A stretch of 64,000 bases of DNA. Source: Aliivibrio sifiae. Its GTDB lineage: Bacteria > Pseudomonadota > Gammaproteobacteria > Enterobacterales > Vibrionaceae. Every line of letters starts with the position of its first letter. Position 1 is the stretch's first letter. Shown piece after piece: positions 9,257 to 18,186 of this stretch. The DNA lies in the NCBI RefSeq assembly GCF_002954715.1, contig NZ_MSCP01000002.1, positions 189,010 to 253,009 on the forward strand, given 5' to 3'. The notes beneath the pieces were generated by a model. The model saw only the letters and a list, made by a program, of their open reading frames with translations, was not told where the DNA came from and did no database searches. The position numbers were made by a program, and so were the translations under genes.

Positions 9257-9573
9257 CTTCTATATCCTCTTTATCGCTTCTATTCTCTTTCGTCTTTGTA
9301 AGTCCTTCATTTATATTTCTTAAATTTCGCTCTGCATTAAAAGTCATTTTAAGTTGTCATCACTATGTCAGTAAAATTTGTTACTAAATGTTTCTTAGTG
9401 TTTCATTTTGTAAGTTGTTGATTAAATGAGACCTTATTGATGGTTCCAAAAATAGCATTTTAGATTTCATTTATGGCTAGTGATAACTAAATGTTAAATA
9501 AGTAAGTTGGTTGTGTAATTAGTAAAAAAGCATAAAAAAAATAGCAAACCACAACATACACAAGGATTTATTT
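9257..9573. other. Intergenic region before dtpA-like gene
   Basis: About 315 AT-rich bases with no ORF I believe. It should hold the promoter for the transporter at 9574; no specific operator is recognisable. Confidence 0.3.
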
Positions 9574-11058
9574 ATGTCTAACTTGAATGTATTCAAGCAG
9601 CCTAAGCAGTTTTATTTAATCTTTTCTATCGAGTTTTGGGAGCGTTTTGGCTTCTACGGTATGCAAGCCATTTTAGCTGTTTATTTGGTTAAAATTTTAG
9701 GAATGTCAGAGTCTGAGTCTTTCATTCTTTTTGGTGCATTCTCAGCATTAATCTTTGGCTCTGTAGCCATTGGCGGTTGGGTTGGTGATAAAGTCATTGG
9801 CACCAAACGAACCATCACACTCGGCGCGTTAATATTAACCATAGGTTACGCACTCTTAGGTGTTTCAGCATCAGCTGGTAATATTGGCGGTTCAGGTCTT
9901 ATCTATGTTGCAATGGGCTTCATTACTATGGGTAATGGTCTATTTAAAGCAAACCCATCAAGCCTACTTGCTAAAGTATACGATCAAGACGATAAGCGTT
10001 TAGATGGCGCATTTACCATGTACTACATGGCGATTAACCTTGGCTCATTCTTCTCAATGTTACTTACCCCATGGATAGCAAGTCAGTTTGGCTACGGCAT
10101 GGCGTTTAGTGTCAGTGCCGTTGGTTTGATCATTACCGTGATTAACTTCTTAATGTGTTCTCGCATGGTAAAAGGGGTAGGCTCAGAACCTGATCTAATT
10201 GCTGTAAATAAAACGCGGTACTTAGGCGTTGTAATTGGTGCCGTTGCATTGAGCTTCTTGTGTTCAGTACTGCTGCAACATCTATTTTATGCTCACGCTA
10301 TTTTAGTGGTTGTTGGTATTACGATTGTTGTTCTTTACATGAAAGAAGCGTTCAAAATACAAGGCCTAGAACGCGCGAAAATGCTCGTTGCATTCGCATT
10401 AATGCTGCAAGGTGTTGTGTTCTTCGTTCTTTACTTTCAAATGCCAACGTCGTTGAACTTCTTCGCAATTCATAATATCGAGCATAACTTGTTTGGCTTA
10501 TCTGTTGCGCCAGAGCAATTCCAAGCGTTAAACCCATTCTGGATCATGATTGCGAGCCCAATCCTAGCCATCGCCTATAACAACCTAGGTGAGCGCTTTG
10601 CAATGCCATACAAATTCGCATTTGGCATGGTGCTGTGTGCCTTATCTTTCCTTGTTCTAAAATTTGGCGCAAGCTTTGCAAACGCAGATGGCATCATGAG
10701 CTCAAACTGGTTAGTCGCTTGTTATGCTTTCCAATCATTAGGTGAGCTACTGGTTTCTGGTTTAGGTCTTGCGATGGTGGCACAACTTGTACCACAACGC
10801 ATGATGGGGTTTGCGATGGGGATGTGGTTCTTAACCTCAGCAACTGCCGCTGTTATTGCAGGTTGGGTTGCAGCATTGACTACAGCTCCTGCAGGTTTAA
10901 CAGATGCAAACCAAACATTAGCTATCTACAGCGATGTGTTTGGCAAAATTGGTTACGCAACAGCTATCGTAGCGGTAATTACACTAATGATTGCACCTAA
11001 GTTAACACGCATTATTCGTGGTGAAACAACAGGGCAAACAGAAGCCGCTAGCGCGTAA
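9574..11058 (+). CDS. dtpA: DtpA/TppB-like di/tripeptide permease
   Basis: Proton-coupled di- and tripeptide importer of the POT family in the inner membrane, 494 residues, about 14 helices. The canonical ExxER motif is present as EFWERFGFYGMQA near 20-32, followed by GGWVGDKVIGTKRT and the signature region GNGLFKANPSSLLAKVY. Extended similarity in layout to enterobacterial DtpA (TppB) is clear, including FWxMxASPILA and FQSLGELLVSGLGLAMVA near the C-terminal half. Start ATG with AAGGA upstream. Unlike the preceding paralogue it keeps the intact proton-coupling glutamates and arginine. Confidence 0.88.
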   Translation: MSNLNVFKQPKQFYLIFSIEFWERFGFYGMQAILAVYLVKILGMSESESFILFGAFSALIFGSVAIGGWVGDKVIGTKRTITLGALILTIGYALLGVSASAGNIGGSGLIYVAMGFITMGNGLFKANPSSLLAKVYDQDDKRLDGAFTMYYMAINLGSFFSMLLTPWIASQFGYGMAFSVSAVGLIITVINFLMCSRMVKGVGSEPDLIAVNKTRYLGVVIGAVALSFLCSVLLQHLFYAHAILVVVGITIVVLYMKEAFKIQGLERAKMLVAFALMLQGVVFFVLYFQMPTSLNFFAIHNIEHNLFGLSVAPEQFQALNPFWIMIASPILAIAYNNLGERFAMPYKFAFGMVLCALSFLVLKFGASFANADGIMSSNWLVACYAFQSLGELLVSGLGLAMVAQLVPQRMMGFAMGMWFLTSATAAVIAGWVAALTTAPAGLTDANQTLAIYSDVFGKIGYATAIVAVITLMIAPKLTRIIRGETTGQTEAASA

Positions 11059-11102
11059 TAAAAAAGAGCATCAGCTTAATTTAATCCAGTTGATATAAAA
11101 AG

Positions 11103-11149
11103 AAAGCCAGTGTTATTTCCTGATAAAGGTGAATACGCTGGCTTTTTTT
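11103..11149 (+). terminator. Terminator of dtpA-like gene
   Basis: AAAGCCAG (11103-11110) pairs with CTGGCTTT (from 11138), with weaker pairing of TGTTATT to AATACG inside, followed by a run of Ts to 11149. Confidence 0.85.
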
Positions 11150-11245
11150 GATCTCGCCTATAAATACGACCAACACTTTATACAGGAAATCACAATCCAG
11201 ATTAAAATAAGACAAATTTTACTAAGCATTTAACAAGGACAATAA

Positions 11246-11596
11246 ATGAAAATCAAAGCAGGATTGTGTCTGCTACTTGCTATGGCCTCTTTTAACAGTG
11301 TGGCCTCAGAGCGAAGCGATAAAGCGTGGGAACTTGTGGATCACGGTGCGTTATTAATTGATGTACGCACTCCTAACGAATTTAACCAAGGACACGTAAA
11401 GGGAGCCGCAAACCTTCCTTTAAACACCGTGAATACCGCCTTTGCAGACATAGATAAAAACACCCCAATTGTAGTGTATTGCCGCAGCGGTAATCGTTCA
11501 GGGAAAGCCATGAGTTACCTACAACAAGAAGGCTTTACTCAAGTACACAATGGTGGTGGTTTAGATGAAATGCTCTCAAGCCAACCGACAAAATAA
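11246..11596 (+). CDS. Periplasmic rhodanese (PspE-like sulfurtransferase)
   Basis: Single-domain rhodanese of 116 residues. Residues 1-21 are a Sec signal peptide (hydrophobic core LCLLLAMASF, cleavage near SVAS), so the enzyme is periplasmic, as PspE is in enterobacteria. The fold markers are LLIDVRTPNEFNQGHVKGA and the active-site loop YCRSGNRSG with catalytic C79, a six-residue loop typical of sulfur-substrate rhodaneses. Start ATG follows CAAGGAC. It stands alone with no phage-shock genes nearby, so the PspE name is by fold and location only. Confidence 0.85.
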   Translation: MKIKAGLCLLLAMASFNSVASERSDKAWELVDHGALLIDVRTPNEFNQGHVKGAANLPLNTVNTAFADIDKNTPIVVYCRSGNRSGKAMSYLQQEGFTQVHNGGGLDEMLSSQPTK

Positions 11597-11651
11597 ATAA
11601 CATTTAGAGTTCATTAAAAGATTATTGCTTAAAATATATTCACCTAATACA

Positions 11652-11770
11652 AAGTCCTTTAAAAATAGCGACAAAAAAGCGTATTTATCTTTTCATTGTA
11701 GCAACCTATAAGTAGGCTTAGCTTCACATTTAAGACGCGCTTAGACGTCGCTATTACTTTTAAAGGACTT
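11652..11770. repeat. Long inverted repeat spanning the leader of the CPBP protease gene
   Basis: The left arm 11652-11672 begins AAGTCCTTTAAAA and ends ATAGCGAC. The right arm 11747-11770 begins GTCGCTAT and ends TTTTAAAGGACTT. The arms are complementary throughout except for a three-base insertion in the right arm, and are separated by 74 bases. The right arm contains AAAGGA, the ribosome-binding site of the ATG at 11774. It could be a translation-controlling leader structure or a small MITE-like element. Confidence 0.6.
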
Positions 11771-11773
11771 GCT

Positions 11774-12601
11774 ATGATTTTAGATATCTCAATGTGGATT
11801 TGGTTGCCACTCTCCCTAGCCATCATATTTGCTTTTGCTCATCAAACCAAACCCAGTTTAGCTCTGCTTGCTATTAGCTTAATCGGCGGATTAATAGAAC
11901 AAAGACTCAATATAATAGGCTTAGTTGCCCTTATTGTTGGCCTCTTTATCGCTTATAAAACCCCAAGCCTAGAGCGCAAATGGCAGATAGGAGCTTACCT
12001 ATTTCTCTTCCTTTGGTGTATCGCTCTTTTCCTACACCTAATACCAGGGTTTACCAATGCCAAAGTGCTTGATGCGGTTATTACTGGCCCACAAAGCATC
12101 CCTTTTTCAATGTACTTAAACCTAGATAAGCCATTCATCTTTTTTGGATTGCTACTCGCTTATCCTGCAATTTTAGGAAATAAGGTGACGTTGAATAAAA
12201 AAGCTATTCTACTCACCGCGATTCCATTATTTAGTTTATTACCAATAGCATGGGGATTAGGCGCTTTACAACCAGAGCTAACTATCCCTAATTGGTGGTG
12301 GTTATTTGCGTTAAATAACTTACTGCTTACTTGTGTAGCAGAAGAAGCCTTTTTCCGTGGTTTTGTGCAGCAATCATTAAGTAAACAATTTGGTTGGATA
12401 GCAGGCGTAGCAGTGGCAAGTCTATTATTTGGTTTAGCACACATTGGCGGCGGTTTACTCTTGGTTGCTTTTGCTACGCTAGCGGGTGTTGGTTATGGCT
12501 TGGTTTATCACTACAGTTCACGTTTGTGGGTTGCTGTGCTATTCCACTTCTTATTTAATTTTGCTCATCTATTGTTCTTCACCTACCCAATGATGAAATA
12601 A
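11774..12601 (+). CDS. CPBP-family intramembrane metalloprotease
   Basis: Polytopic membrane protein of 275 residues with about eight hydrophobic segments. It carries the CPBP (CAAX protease/Abi) motifs: EExxxR as E190 E191 AFFRG, a second motif FGLAHIGGG with H223, and a third FHFLFNFAH near the C-terminus. These residues coordinate the metal in Rce1-type proteases. Bacterial members process or degrade membrane peptides, and some act in bacteriocin immunity. No bacteriocin-like peptide gene is visible next to it. The start ATG at 11774 has AAAGGA upstream, inside a long inverted repeat. Function beyond the family is unknown. Confidence 0.85.
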   Translation: MILDISMWIWLPLSLAIIFAFAHQTKPSLALLAISLIGGLIEQRLNIIGLVALIVGLFIAYKTPSLERKWQIGAYLFLFLWCIALFLHLIPGFTNAKVLDAVITGPQSIPFSMYLNLDKPFIFFGLLLAYPAILGNKVTLNKKAILLTAIPLFSLLPIAWGLGALQPELTIPNWWWLFALNNLLLTCVAEEAFFRGFVQQSLSKQFGWIAGVAVASLLFGLAHIGGGLLLVAFATLAGVGYGLVYHYSSRLWVAVLFHFLFNFAHLLFFTYPMMK

Positions 12602-12610
12602 AAAACAGAG

Positions 12611-12638
12611 GCGCTCTTCATACTTACAGACAGAGCGC
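12611..12638 (+). terminator. Hairpin after CPBP protease
   Basis: GCGCTCT (12611-12617) and AGAGCGC (12632-12638), followed by TTTCAGTTTT. Probable intrinsic terminator. Confidence 0.6.
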
Positions 12639-12717
12639 TTTCAGTTTTACTTGACCGCTACAGAACTTGGATCTAATGTGCCATAAAATAATAAAAATAT
12701 CCTAGTCAGAGGTTTAT

Positions 12718-12954
12718 ATGAAAATAGAAGCGATTGGTAAAATTCAAACCGAATCTATTGAACGAGACAGAAGCCAAGAAGAGCTTAAAAACAGCATCAG
12801 TAATATGAAGATGCAAAACGAAGGCGTGTACGATCAGCAAGCCATCAAGTTCGCAATGAAGCGAGGTGAGCTAAAAGAAAAAGAGATTGAATCAAGAGTA
12901 AACCGCTTAAAAGTCTACATGGACCAACAGCGCAATTTAAACAACGTAATGTAA
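12718..12954 (+). CDS. Small charged helical protein, unknown
   Basis: A 78-residue ORF with good AGAGG spacing before the ATG. It is almost entirely charged or polar and predicted helical, with heptad-like spacing in QAIKFAMKRGELKEKEIESRV and no signal peptide, membrane segment or cysteine. I do not recognise the family. It lies between a terminator and the structured region that precedes the helicase/methyltransferase pair and could belong to either side. The strong ribosome-binding site and non-random composition favour a real gene. Confidence 0.6.
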   Translation: MKIEAIGKIQTESIERDRSQEELKNSISNMKMQNEGVYDQQAIKFAMKRGELKEKEIESRVNRLKVYMDQQRNLNNVM

Positions 12955-12958
12955 GCAC

Positions 12959-13078
12959 CCTTCGGGCAACCTGCTTTATCTCGCGAATTGGGGTTGCTCA
13001 TTCTTCGTAAACCCCAATGGCTCAACCAAGCCACAAAACGCTTCGCTGTGTCTTGGCCCTACGGGTCACAATCAGGGC
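12959..13078. repeat. Cluster of three hairpins before the helicase operon
   Basis: Non-coding stretch, richer in G+C than its surroundings, with consecutive inverted repeats: ATTGGGGTT (12987-12995) with AACCCCAAT (13010-13018); CCAAGCCACA (13026-13035) with TGTGTCTTGG (13047-13056), one mismatch; and GCCCT (13056-13060) with AGGGC (13074-13078). It could be a structured RNA, a repeat-family element or a remnant at an insertion boundary. Confidence 0.45.
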
Positions 13079-13192
13079 TAGGTATTTTTATGAAATATAG
13101 AGCAAGTTTAATAGGTTTGACTATTTAATTATGCTTACTGCCTTTATTATAAGGTAATCATTTTTAGGTATATAAAATTTTAAAGGCTAACA

Positions 13193-16100
13193 GTGAAAGC
13201 ATCTGGAATATATGAACAGCTTATAACTCAGCTTGTTGAGAAAAAATTGGAAAGTAATTCTAATGATTTTTATATCGGTAAGCGGAGCTTAGAAAAAGAG
13301 GAAGCCGCTATTTGGGTTACTCGTTTTTTAAGTCATCTAATTGAAAGAGTAATGGCGTGTATTCCAGATAATAATGATAGTCGAATATATGAACAAATCT
13401 CATTAGCTAACCGTATGATTCATTGGTTGAGTGAACACATTAATGATGATGATTTTATTTCTGAAAATCTATTGGATACTCAAGGGCGAATTTTAACTGC
13501 GTTATTTGATAAGGCGGATCCAATAGCAGCTGATCTTACTAAGTATGCAGAATCAATCATGCCAGAAACAGGACTAACTCATAGTGAGCTTTTTTGTGGC
13601 AGCAATGTTGGCGTTTCATTAGAAAGTGAGATTAAGCGTGAAATACAGTCTGCTGATGAAATATATTGGTTAGTATCATTTATTAAATGGACAGGTATCC
13701 GTATTTTTAAAAAGGAACTTGAAAATTTTACTAGAGCAGGTAAAAAATTACGAATCATTACTACTTCATATATGGGAGCTACAGATGCCAAAGCCGTTGA
13801 ATTTTTAGCTTCGTTGCCTAATACCCAAGTAAAATTAAGTTACAATACTCAACGTGAACGATTACATGCAAAATCATATCTTTTTAAACGAAATACTGGT
13901 TATCACACAGGTTACATTGGCTCATCAAATCTATCCTATTCAGCTTTAACTAAAGGTCTTGAATGGAATTTGAAAATCACGTCACAAGAAATTTCTCAGG
14001 TAATTGATAAAAGTCTAAAGACGTTTGAAACCTATTGGGAATCAGCAGATTTTGAATTATTTGATGGTCAGAGTGAAAGTAAGGAAAAATTGAATCAAGC
14101 TTTACAAGAAGCTCGAGGTGGGAAAGGATTACCGGTCTCTAATTTTTATTTTGATATAACACCACACTCACATCAACAGCGGATACTTGAACAGCTTCAA
14201 GCAGAAAGAGATATTCATCAGCGCTATAAAAATTTAGTAGTTTCAGCGACTGGAACAGGTAAAACAATCATTTCAGCATTTGATTTTGAACGTTATTATA
14301 AAGCTAATCCAGAAGCTAATTTTTTATTTATAGCACACAGAGAAGAGATTTTAAAACAAGCACAAGGTGCATATAGAGGTGTATTGAAAAATAGTTCTTT
14401 TGGTGAACTATGGGTAGGTAATTATAAGCCTACTAGCTATAAGCATTTATTTACTTCAATTCAAAGTTTAAACAATAACCTAACAAGCTTAGGGTTAAGT
14501 CCAAGTTATTATGACTATATCGTAATAGATGAAGTTCACCATATTGCAGCTAGTTCTTATCGGTCTGTTTTAGAACACTTTTCTCCAAATATATTACTTG
14601 GACTAACGGCTACGCCTGAAAGACAAGATGGAGCTGATATCCTAAGTGATTTTGGTGGCGTAATAGCTGCTGATATTCGTTTACCTGAAGCGATCAATCA
14701 AAGGCTTCTGACTCCATTCCAGTATTTTGGTATAGATGATGATACTGATATATCGGCAGTTCCTTGGGTAAAAGGTCGATATGATATTGCTGAATTAACT
14801 CATGTATATACTCATAATGATCAGCGTGTATCTCGTATTATTCAATCATTGAATGAGATTGTTACTGATATTACACAAATGCGAGCATTAGCTTTTTGTG
14901 TTAGTAAGAATCACGCTAAATATATGGCCCAAAAATTCAGTCTATATAATATTCCCTGTGGTGTTCTTACATCTGACAATCGTAATGAGCGAGAATTGCA
15001 ACTTCAGAGATTGAAATCTAAGCAAATACATGTGCTTTTTGTCGTTGATATGTTTAATGAAGGTGTAGATATTCCTGAATTAGATACTTTACTTTTCTTA
15101 CGACCAACAGAGAGCCTAACTGTATTTTTACAACAATTAGGACGTGGTTTGCGTTTAACAAAAGGTAAAGAGTGTTGCACTATTTTAGATTTTGTTGGCA
15201 ATGTGCGTCCGGATTATGATTTTACTCATAAATTTAGTGCATTGATGGATAGGACAACACAATCGATGGCGAAAGAAATCAAACAAGGATTTCCTCACCT
15301 CCCTCTTGGTTGTCGTATTGAGTTACAAGAAAAATCCCAAGCAATTATCCTGAAGAGTATTAATCAAGCAATATTAAATAAAAATAAACTTCTGAATTTA
15401 ATAAGAAATTTTTCGAATGTAAGTAGTTTACCTTTAACGTTATCTAATTTTTTAGTTATTTATCCTCATATAAACCTAGAAGACATCTATAAAGTCAAAA
15501 TTGGTAAATGTGGAGGGTGGCAAGCATTATTGCTTGAAAGCCGTGGATTATCCTTAGATAAAAAAGAATTAGATATTTACACTGCTTATTATCGGGCTAT
15601 TAATAATCGCTTACTCATTTGTACATCACTTTCATACTTGAACTTTGTTAAATATGGTATTGAAAATGAATTTAATTGGGACCTCTATCAGGTTGAAGAC
15701 TGTAAAAAAGGTTTAATGTCTTTAATGCTACATTATGATTACTGGGATAAATCAGGCCAGCACTGTGGATTTAGTGAACTTTCTGATAGCTTTAAGAAAG
15801 TTAGACATACTGAACTACAAAAAGAGATATTAGAAGTCGTTCAACTATTAATTAAGAGATTAAATGTAAATGAATTTAGCATGACTCCTTTTTCAAAGCT
15901 TGTAGCTAATGTAGTTCCTTTAAATATGCATGCTCGCTACCCTAAAGAGCATATATTGGTTGCTTTTGGTGATAGTTCATTTGAAAAGAAATCATCAAGT
16001 AGAGAAGGTGTTTTAAGTATTAAAAATGCAAATACTGAACTTCTTTTTGTGACATTAAATAAATGTGAAAAACAGTTTTCTGTGACAACGATGTATCATG

Positions 16101-16390
16101 ATTATGCTATCAGCGATACCTTGTTTCATTGGCAGACTCAGAATAGCGCTAAGCCTCAATCTGGTCGAGGATTGAGCTATATACAGCAAGCTCAAACAGA
16201 AAAAACCTATGTTTTATTTGTGAGAGAACAAGCTAAAGATGAGTTTGGACGAACTATGGGGTTTGTTAATTTTGGTCCCGTTGATTTTGTTAAATATGAA
16301 GGGAGTCAACCAATGAACATAACATGGAAACTAAAGCATCCAATGCCTGCTTACATGTGGCATGATACCGCGAAACTTTCGATAGGTTGA
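13193..16390 (+). CDS. PLD-nuclease/DEAD helicase/DUF3427 protein
   Basis: A 1065-residue cytosolic protein with three parts. Residues about 140-280 are a phospholipase-D-like nuclease domain with HAK (near 225-227) and GSSNLS, the single HKD half-motif of PLD nucleases. Residues about 330-690 are a superfamily 2 helicase: SATGTGKT (Walker A, about 352-360), DEVHH, GLTATPERQDG and the arginine-finger motif QQLGRGLRL. The remainder resembles DUF3427, with a closing stretch VNFGPVDFVKYEGSQPM. The start is GTG at 13193 with AAAGG upstream. It is coupled to the downstream methyltransferase-HNH gene with almost no gap. Composition is strongly AT-rich (lines at 14281 and 15601 each have 16 G+C in 60), suggesting acquisition. 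Such architectures occur in defence loci; the exact activity is unknown. Confidence 0.85.
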   Translation: MKASGIYEQLITQLVEKKLESNSNDFYIGKRSLEKEEAAIWVTRFLSHLIERVMACIPDNNDSRIYEQISLANRMIHWLSEHINDDDFISENLLDTQGRILTALFDKADPIAADLTKYAESIMPETGLTHSELFCGSNVGVSLESEIKREIQSADEIYWLVSFIKWTGIRIFKKELENFTRAGKKLRIITTSYMGATDAKAVEFLASLPNTQVKLSYNTQRERLHAKSYLFKRNTGYHTGYIGSSNLSYSALTKGLEWNLKITSQEISQVIDKSLKTFETYWESADFELFDGQSESKEKLNQALQEARGGKGLPVSNFYFDITPHSHQQRILEQLQAERDIHQRYKNLVVSATGTGKTIISAFDFERYYKANPEANFLFIAHREEILKQAQGAYRGVLKNSSFGELWVGNYKPTSYKHLFTSIQSLNNNLTSLGLSPSYYDYIVIDEVHHIAASSYRSVLEHFSPNILLGLTATPERQDGADILSDFGGVIAADIRLPEAINQRLLTPFQYFGIDDDTDISAVPWVKGRYDIAELTHVYTHNDQRVSRIIQSLNEIVTDITQMRALAFCVSKNHAKYMAQKFSLYNIPCGVLTSDNRNERELQLQRLKSKQIHVLFVVDMFNEGVDIPELDTLLFLRPTESLTVFLQQLGRGLRLTKGKECCTILDFVGNVRPDYDFTHKFSALMDRTTQSMAKEIKQGFPHLPLGCRIELQEKSQAIILKSINQAILNKNKLLNLIRNFSNVSSLPLTLSNFLVIYPHINLEDIYKVKIGKCGGWQALLLESRGLSLDKKELDIYTAYYRAINNRLLICTSLSYLNFVKYGIENEFNWDLYQVEDCKKGLMSLMLHYDYWDKSGQHCGFSELSDSFKKVRHTELQKEILEVVQLLIKRLNVNEFSMTPFSKLVANVVPLNMHARYPKEHILVAFGDSSFEKKSSSREGVLSIKNANTELLFVTLNKCEKQFSVTTMYHDYAISDTLFHWQTQNSAKPQSGRGLSYIQQAQTEKTYVLFVREQAKDEFGRTMGFVNFGPVDFVKYEGSQPMNITWKLKHPMPAYMWHDTAKLSIG

Positions 16391-16410
16391 TAAGGCAGTA
16401 CATAACAGTC

Positions 16411-18111
16411 ATGAAGAACATTCAATTCTATAATCAACATTCAGAAGAGCTACTTCAACATTACACATCAGTAATGTTTGAAGAAGTTCATGCTAGTTGG
16501 AAACTATTCTGGCCATTTTCTGGTGAGAAAATTTTGGATGTGGGGGCAGGTGTTGGTCGAGATGCCAAATGGTTCTCAGATCAAAAATGTACTGTTATTG
16601 CGTTAGAACCCGCGAAGAAAATGCGAGATTTAGGTAAAAAATACACAGGCGAGCAAGTGCAATGGTTGGATGATTCATTACCTGAATTGAGCCATACCAT
16701 CGGATTAGGTATGCGCTTTGATGTAATTTTAGTTAGCGCAGTGTGGATGCACATTCCACCTAGTTCCCGGGCTCGTGCTTTTCGAAAGCTTTCTAATCTT
16801 CTTGCTCCAAATGGCCGTTTGGTTATCAGTTTACGTCATGGTGATTTTAGTGATGGAAGAAACTCGTATTCATGTTCAACTGATGAATTAGCTCAATTTT
16901 CAAAAGATGCTTGTTTACATACTCGTTTAGTTACAGATATTGAGCCTGATGCGTTAAAACGTGGTGAGGTTCAATGGCAAACCATTGTGATGAGTTTACC
17001 TGACGATGGTTCAGGTGATCTTAATAAAGTCCGTCATATCATTGTTAATGACAGTAAAAGTTCAACCTACAAATTAGCACTACTGCGTGTGTTATTGCGT
17101 ATTGCAGATGCTCATTCTGGTTGTGTGATGGATAGGACTGATGGCGAAGTTTCTATTCCGTTAGGGCTAGTTGCTCTTTATTGGATTAAAGCTTATAAAC
17201 GATTAATTGATGTCGGAAATATCCAGCAAAACAGCAATACTAAAAAAGGCCTAGCATTTATAACTGAAGACGGGTGGGAGAAACTGACTCATTTATCGGC
17301 GGATGATTTAGCTATTGGCGCTGTATTTTGTAATGAAGACGCAAAAGCCTTACAAAAAGCAATACAAGCGACGATAAAAACTATGAAAGATGGACCTATT
17401 AAGTTTATTTATTCAGGCTCTTTAGAAGATAATAATCAAGAGTTTTCTACAGTAACCCCTTCTAAAAGACGTAAAGTTGAATCAAGTATCGTGCTCGATT
17501 CTGCTTTTTTTGAGAGCTTTGGTTCGTTTGTATTAAAGCAGAATCTTTGGGAGTGTTTCCGTCTTTATTATTCGTGGATTGAACCATTAGTGGTGAATCA
17601 GTGGATTTCTGAAATGCAGCGATTTGAGGCGAATAGAGAGAATAATATAACGCTACAAACGTATCATGATTGTTTAGTTTGGTTAGATAAAAAGCATGAT
17701 ACGAATCGTATTCGCTCGAAAATAGAAGACTTAAAATCAAAGGGCCATTCGATTCAATGTGTTTGGGGGCAAACTAAAATCAATGACGAGTATCATGTAG
17801 ATCATTGTTTACCCTTTGCGTATTGGCCAAATAATGATCATTGGAATTTATTGCCTTCGAGTAAGGCGCTAAATTTAAAGAAAAGCGATAGAGTCCCTTC
17901 ACTAAATCGACTTGAAAAATCTAAGCCAACAATTTTGGCTTGGTGGGAAATGGCATGGGAAAATCCAAATGAGCAGCAACGCTTTTTTAATGAAGCCGCT
18001 CTTTCATTACCAAATATTCCTCCTCAATGTAGGGATTTTGAGGAGGTGTTCAATGCTATGGGATTTCAAATTAAAGGAGTTCAAAGTCGTTTATTAGTTA
18101 GAGAGTGGTAA
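16411..18111 (+). CDS. SAM methyltransferase fused to HNH nuclease
   Basis: Two-domain protein of 566 residues. The N-terminal quarter is a class I SAM-dependent methyltransferase: motif I ILDVGAGVGRDAKWF (about 42-56), an acidic residue closing the next strand (IALEPA), and DVILVSAVWMHI. The C-terminal part holds an HNH/McrA-type nuclease: HVDHCLPF (about 463-470), WNLLP and NLKKSD. The middle (about 200-420) is unassigned. The reading frame extends to a TTG at 16387 overlapping the helicase stop. I prefer the ATG at 16411 because it gives the usual FYNQHSEEL opening, although its AAGG is 14 bases away. Having modification and cleavage domains in one chain beside a helicase suggests a restriction-like system, which is an inference. 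Confidence 0.82.
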   Translation: MKNIQFYNQHSEELLQHYTSVMFEEVHASWKLFWPFSGEKILDVGAGVGRDAKWFSDQKCTVIALEPAKKMRDLGKKYTGEQVQWLDDSLPELSHTIGLGMRFDVILVSAVWMHIPPSSRARAFRKLSNLLAPNGRLVISLRHGDFSDGRNSYSCSTDELAQFSKDACLHTRLVTDIEPDALKRGEVQWQTIVMSLPDDGSGDLNKVRHIIVNDSKSSTYKLALLRVLLRIADAHSGCVMDRTDGEVSIPLGLVALYWIKAYKRLIDVGNIQQNSNTKKGLAFITEDGWEKLTHLSADDLAIGAVFCNEDAKALQKAIQATIKTMKDGPIKFIYSGSLEDNNQEFSTVTPSKRRKVESSIVLDSAFFESFGSFVLKQNLWECFRLYYSWIEPLVVNQWISEMQRFEANRENNITLQTYHDCLVWLDKKHDTNRIRSKIEDLKSKGHSIQCVWGQTKINDEYHVDHCLPFAYWPNNDHWNLLPSSKALNLKKSDRVPSLNRLEKSKPTILAWWEMAWENPNEQQRFFNEAALSLPNIPPQCRDFEEVFNAMGFQIKGVQSRLLVREW

Positions 18112-18139
18112 ATATTCCCTACTTTTATTGATGAGTTAA

Positions 18140-18186
18140 GGAAGCTGTACTACCTCAGCCTACCTGACAGCTTCCCTCTGTTTTTT
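18140..18186 (+). terminator. Terminator of helicase/MTase-HNH operon
   Basis: GGAAGCTGT (18140-18148) pairs with ACAGCTTCC (18167-18175), followed by CTCTGTTTTTT. The right arm lies inside the last codons of the converging hydrolase gene, so the two convergent genes share this structure. Confidence 0.7.

Noticed and set aside
9163-9387. 74-codon plus-strand ORF overlapping the end of the peptide transporter
   Set aside because: It begins inside the transporter in another frame, spans its terminator and has no ribosome-binding site; a chance frame.
13193-18111. Helicase/methyltransferase pair considered as type III or type I restriction
   Set aside because: No HsdS-like specificity subunit, no NPPY or DPPY methylase motif and no PD-(D/E)XK motif were visible, so standard types do not fit.
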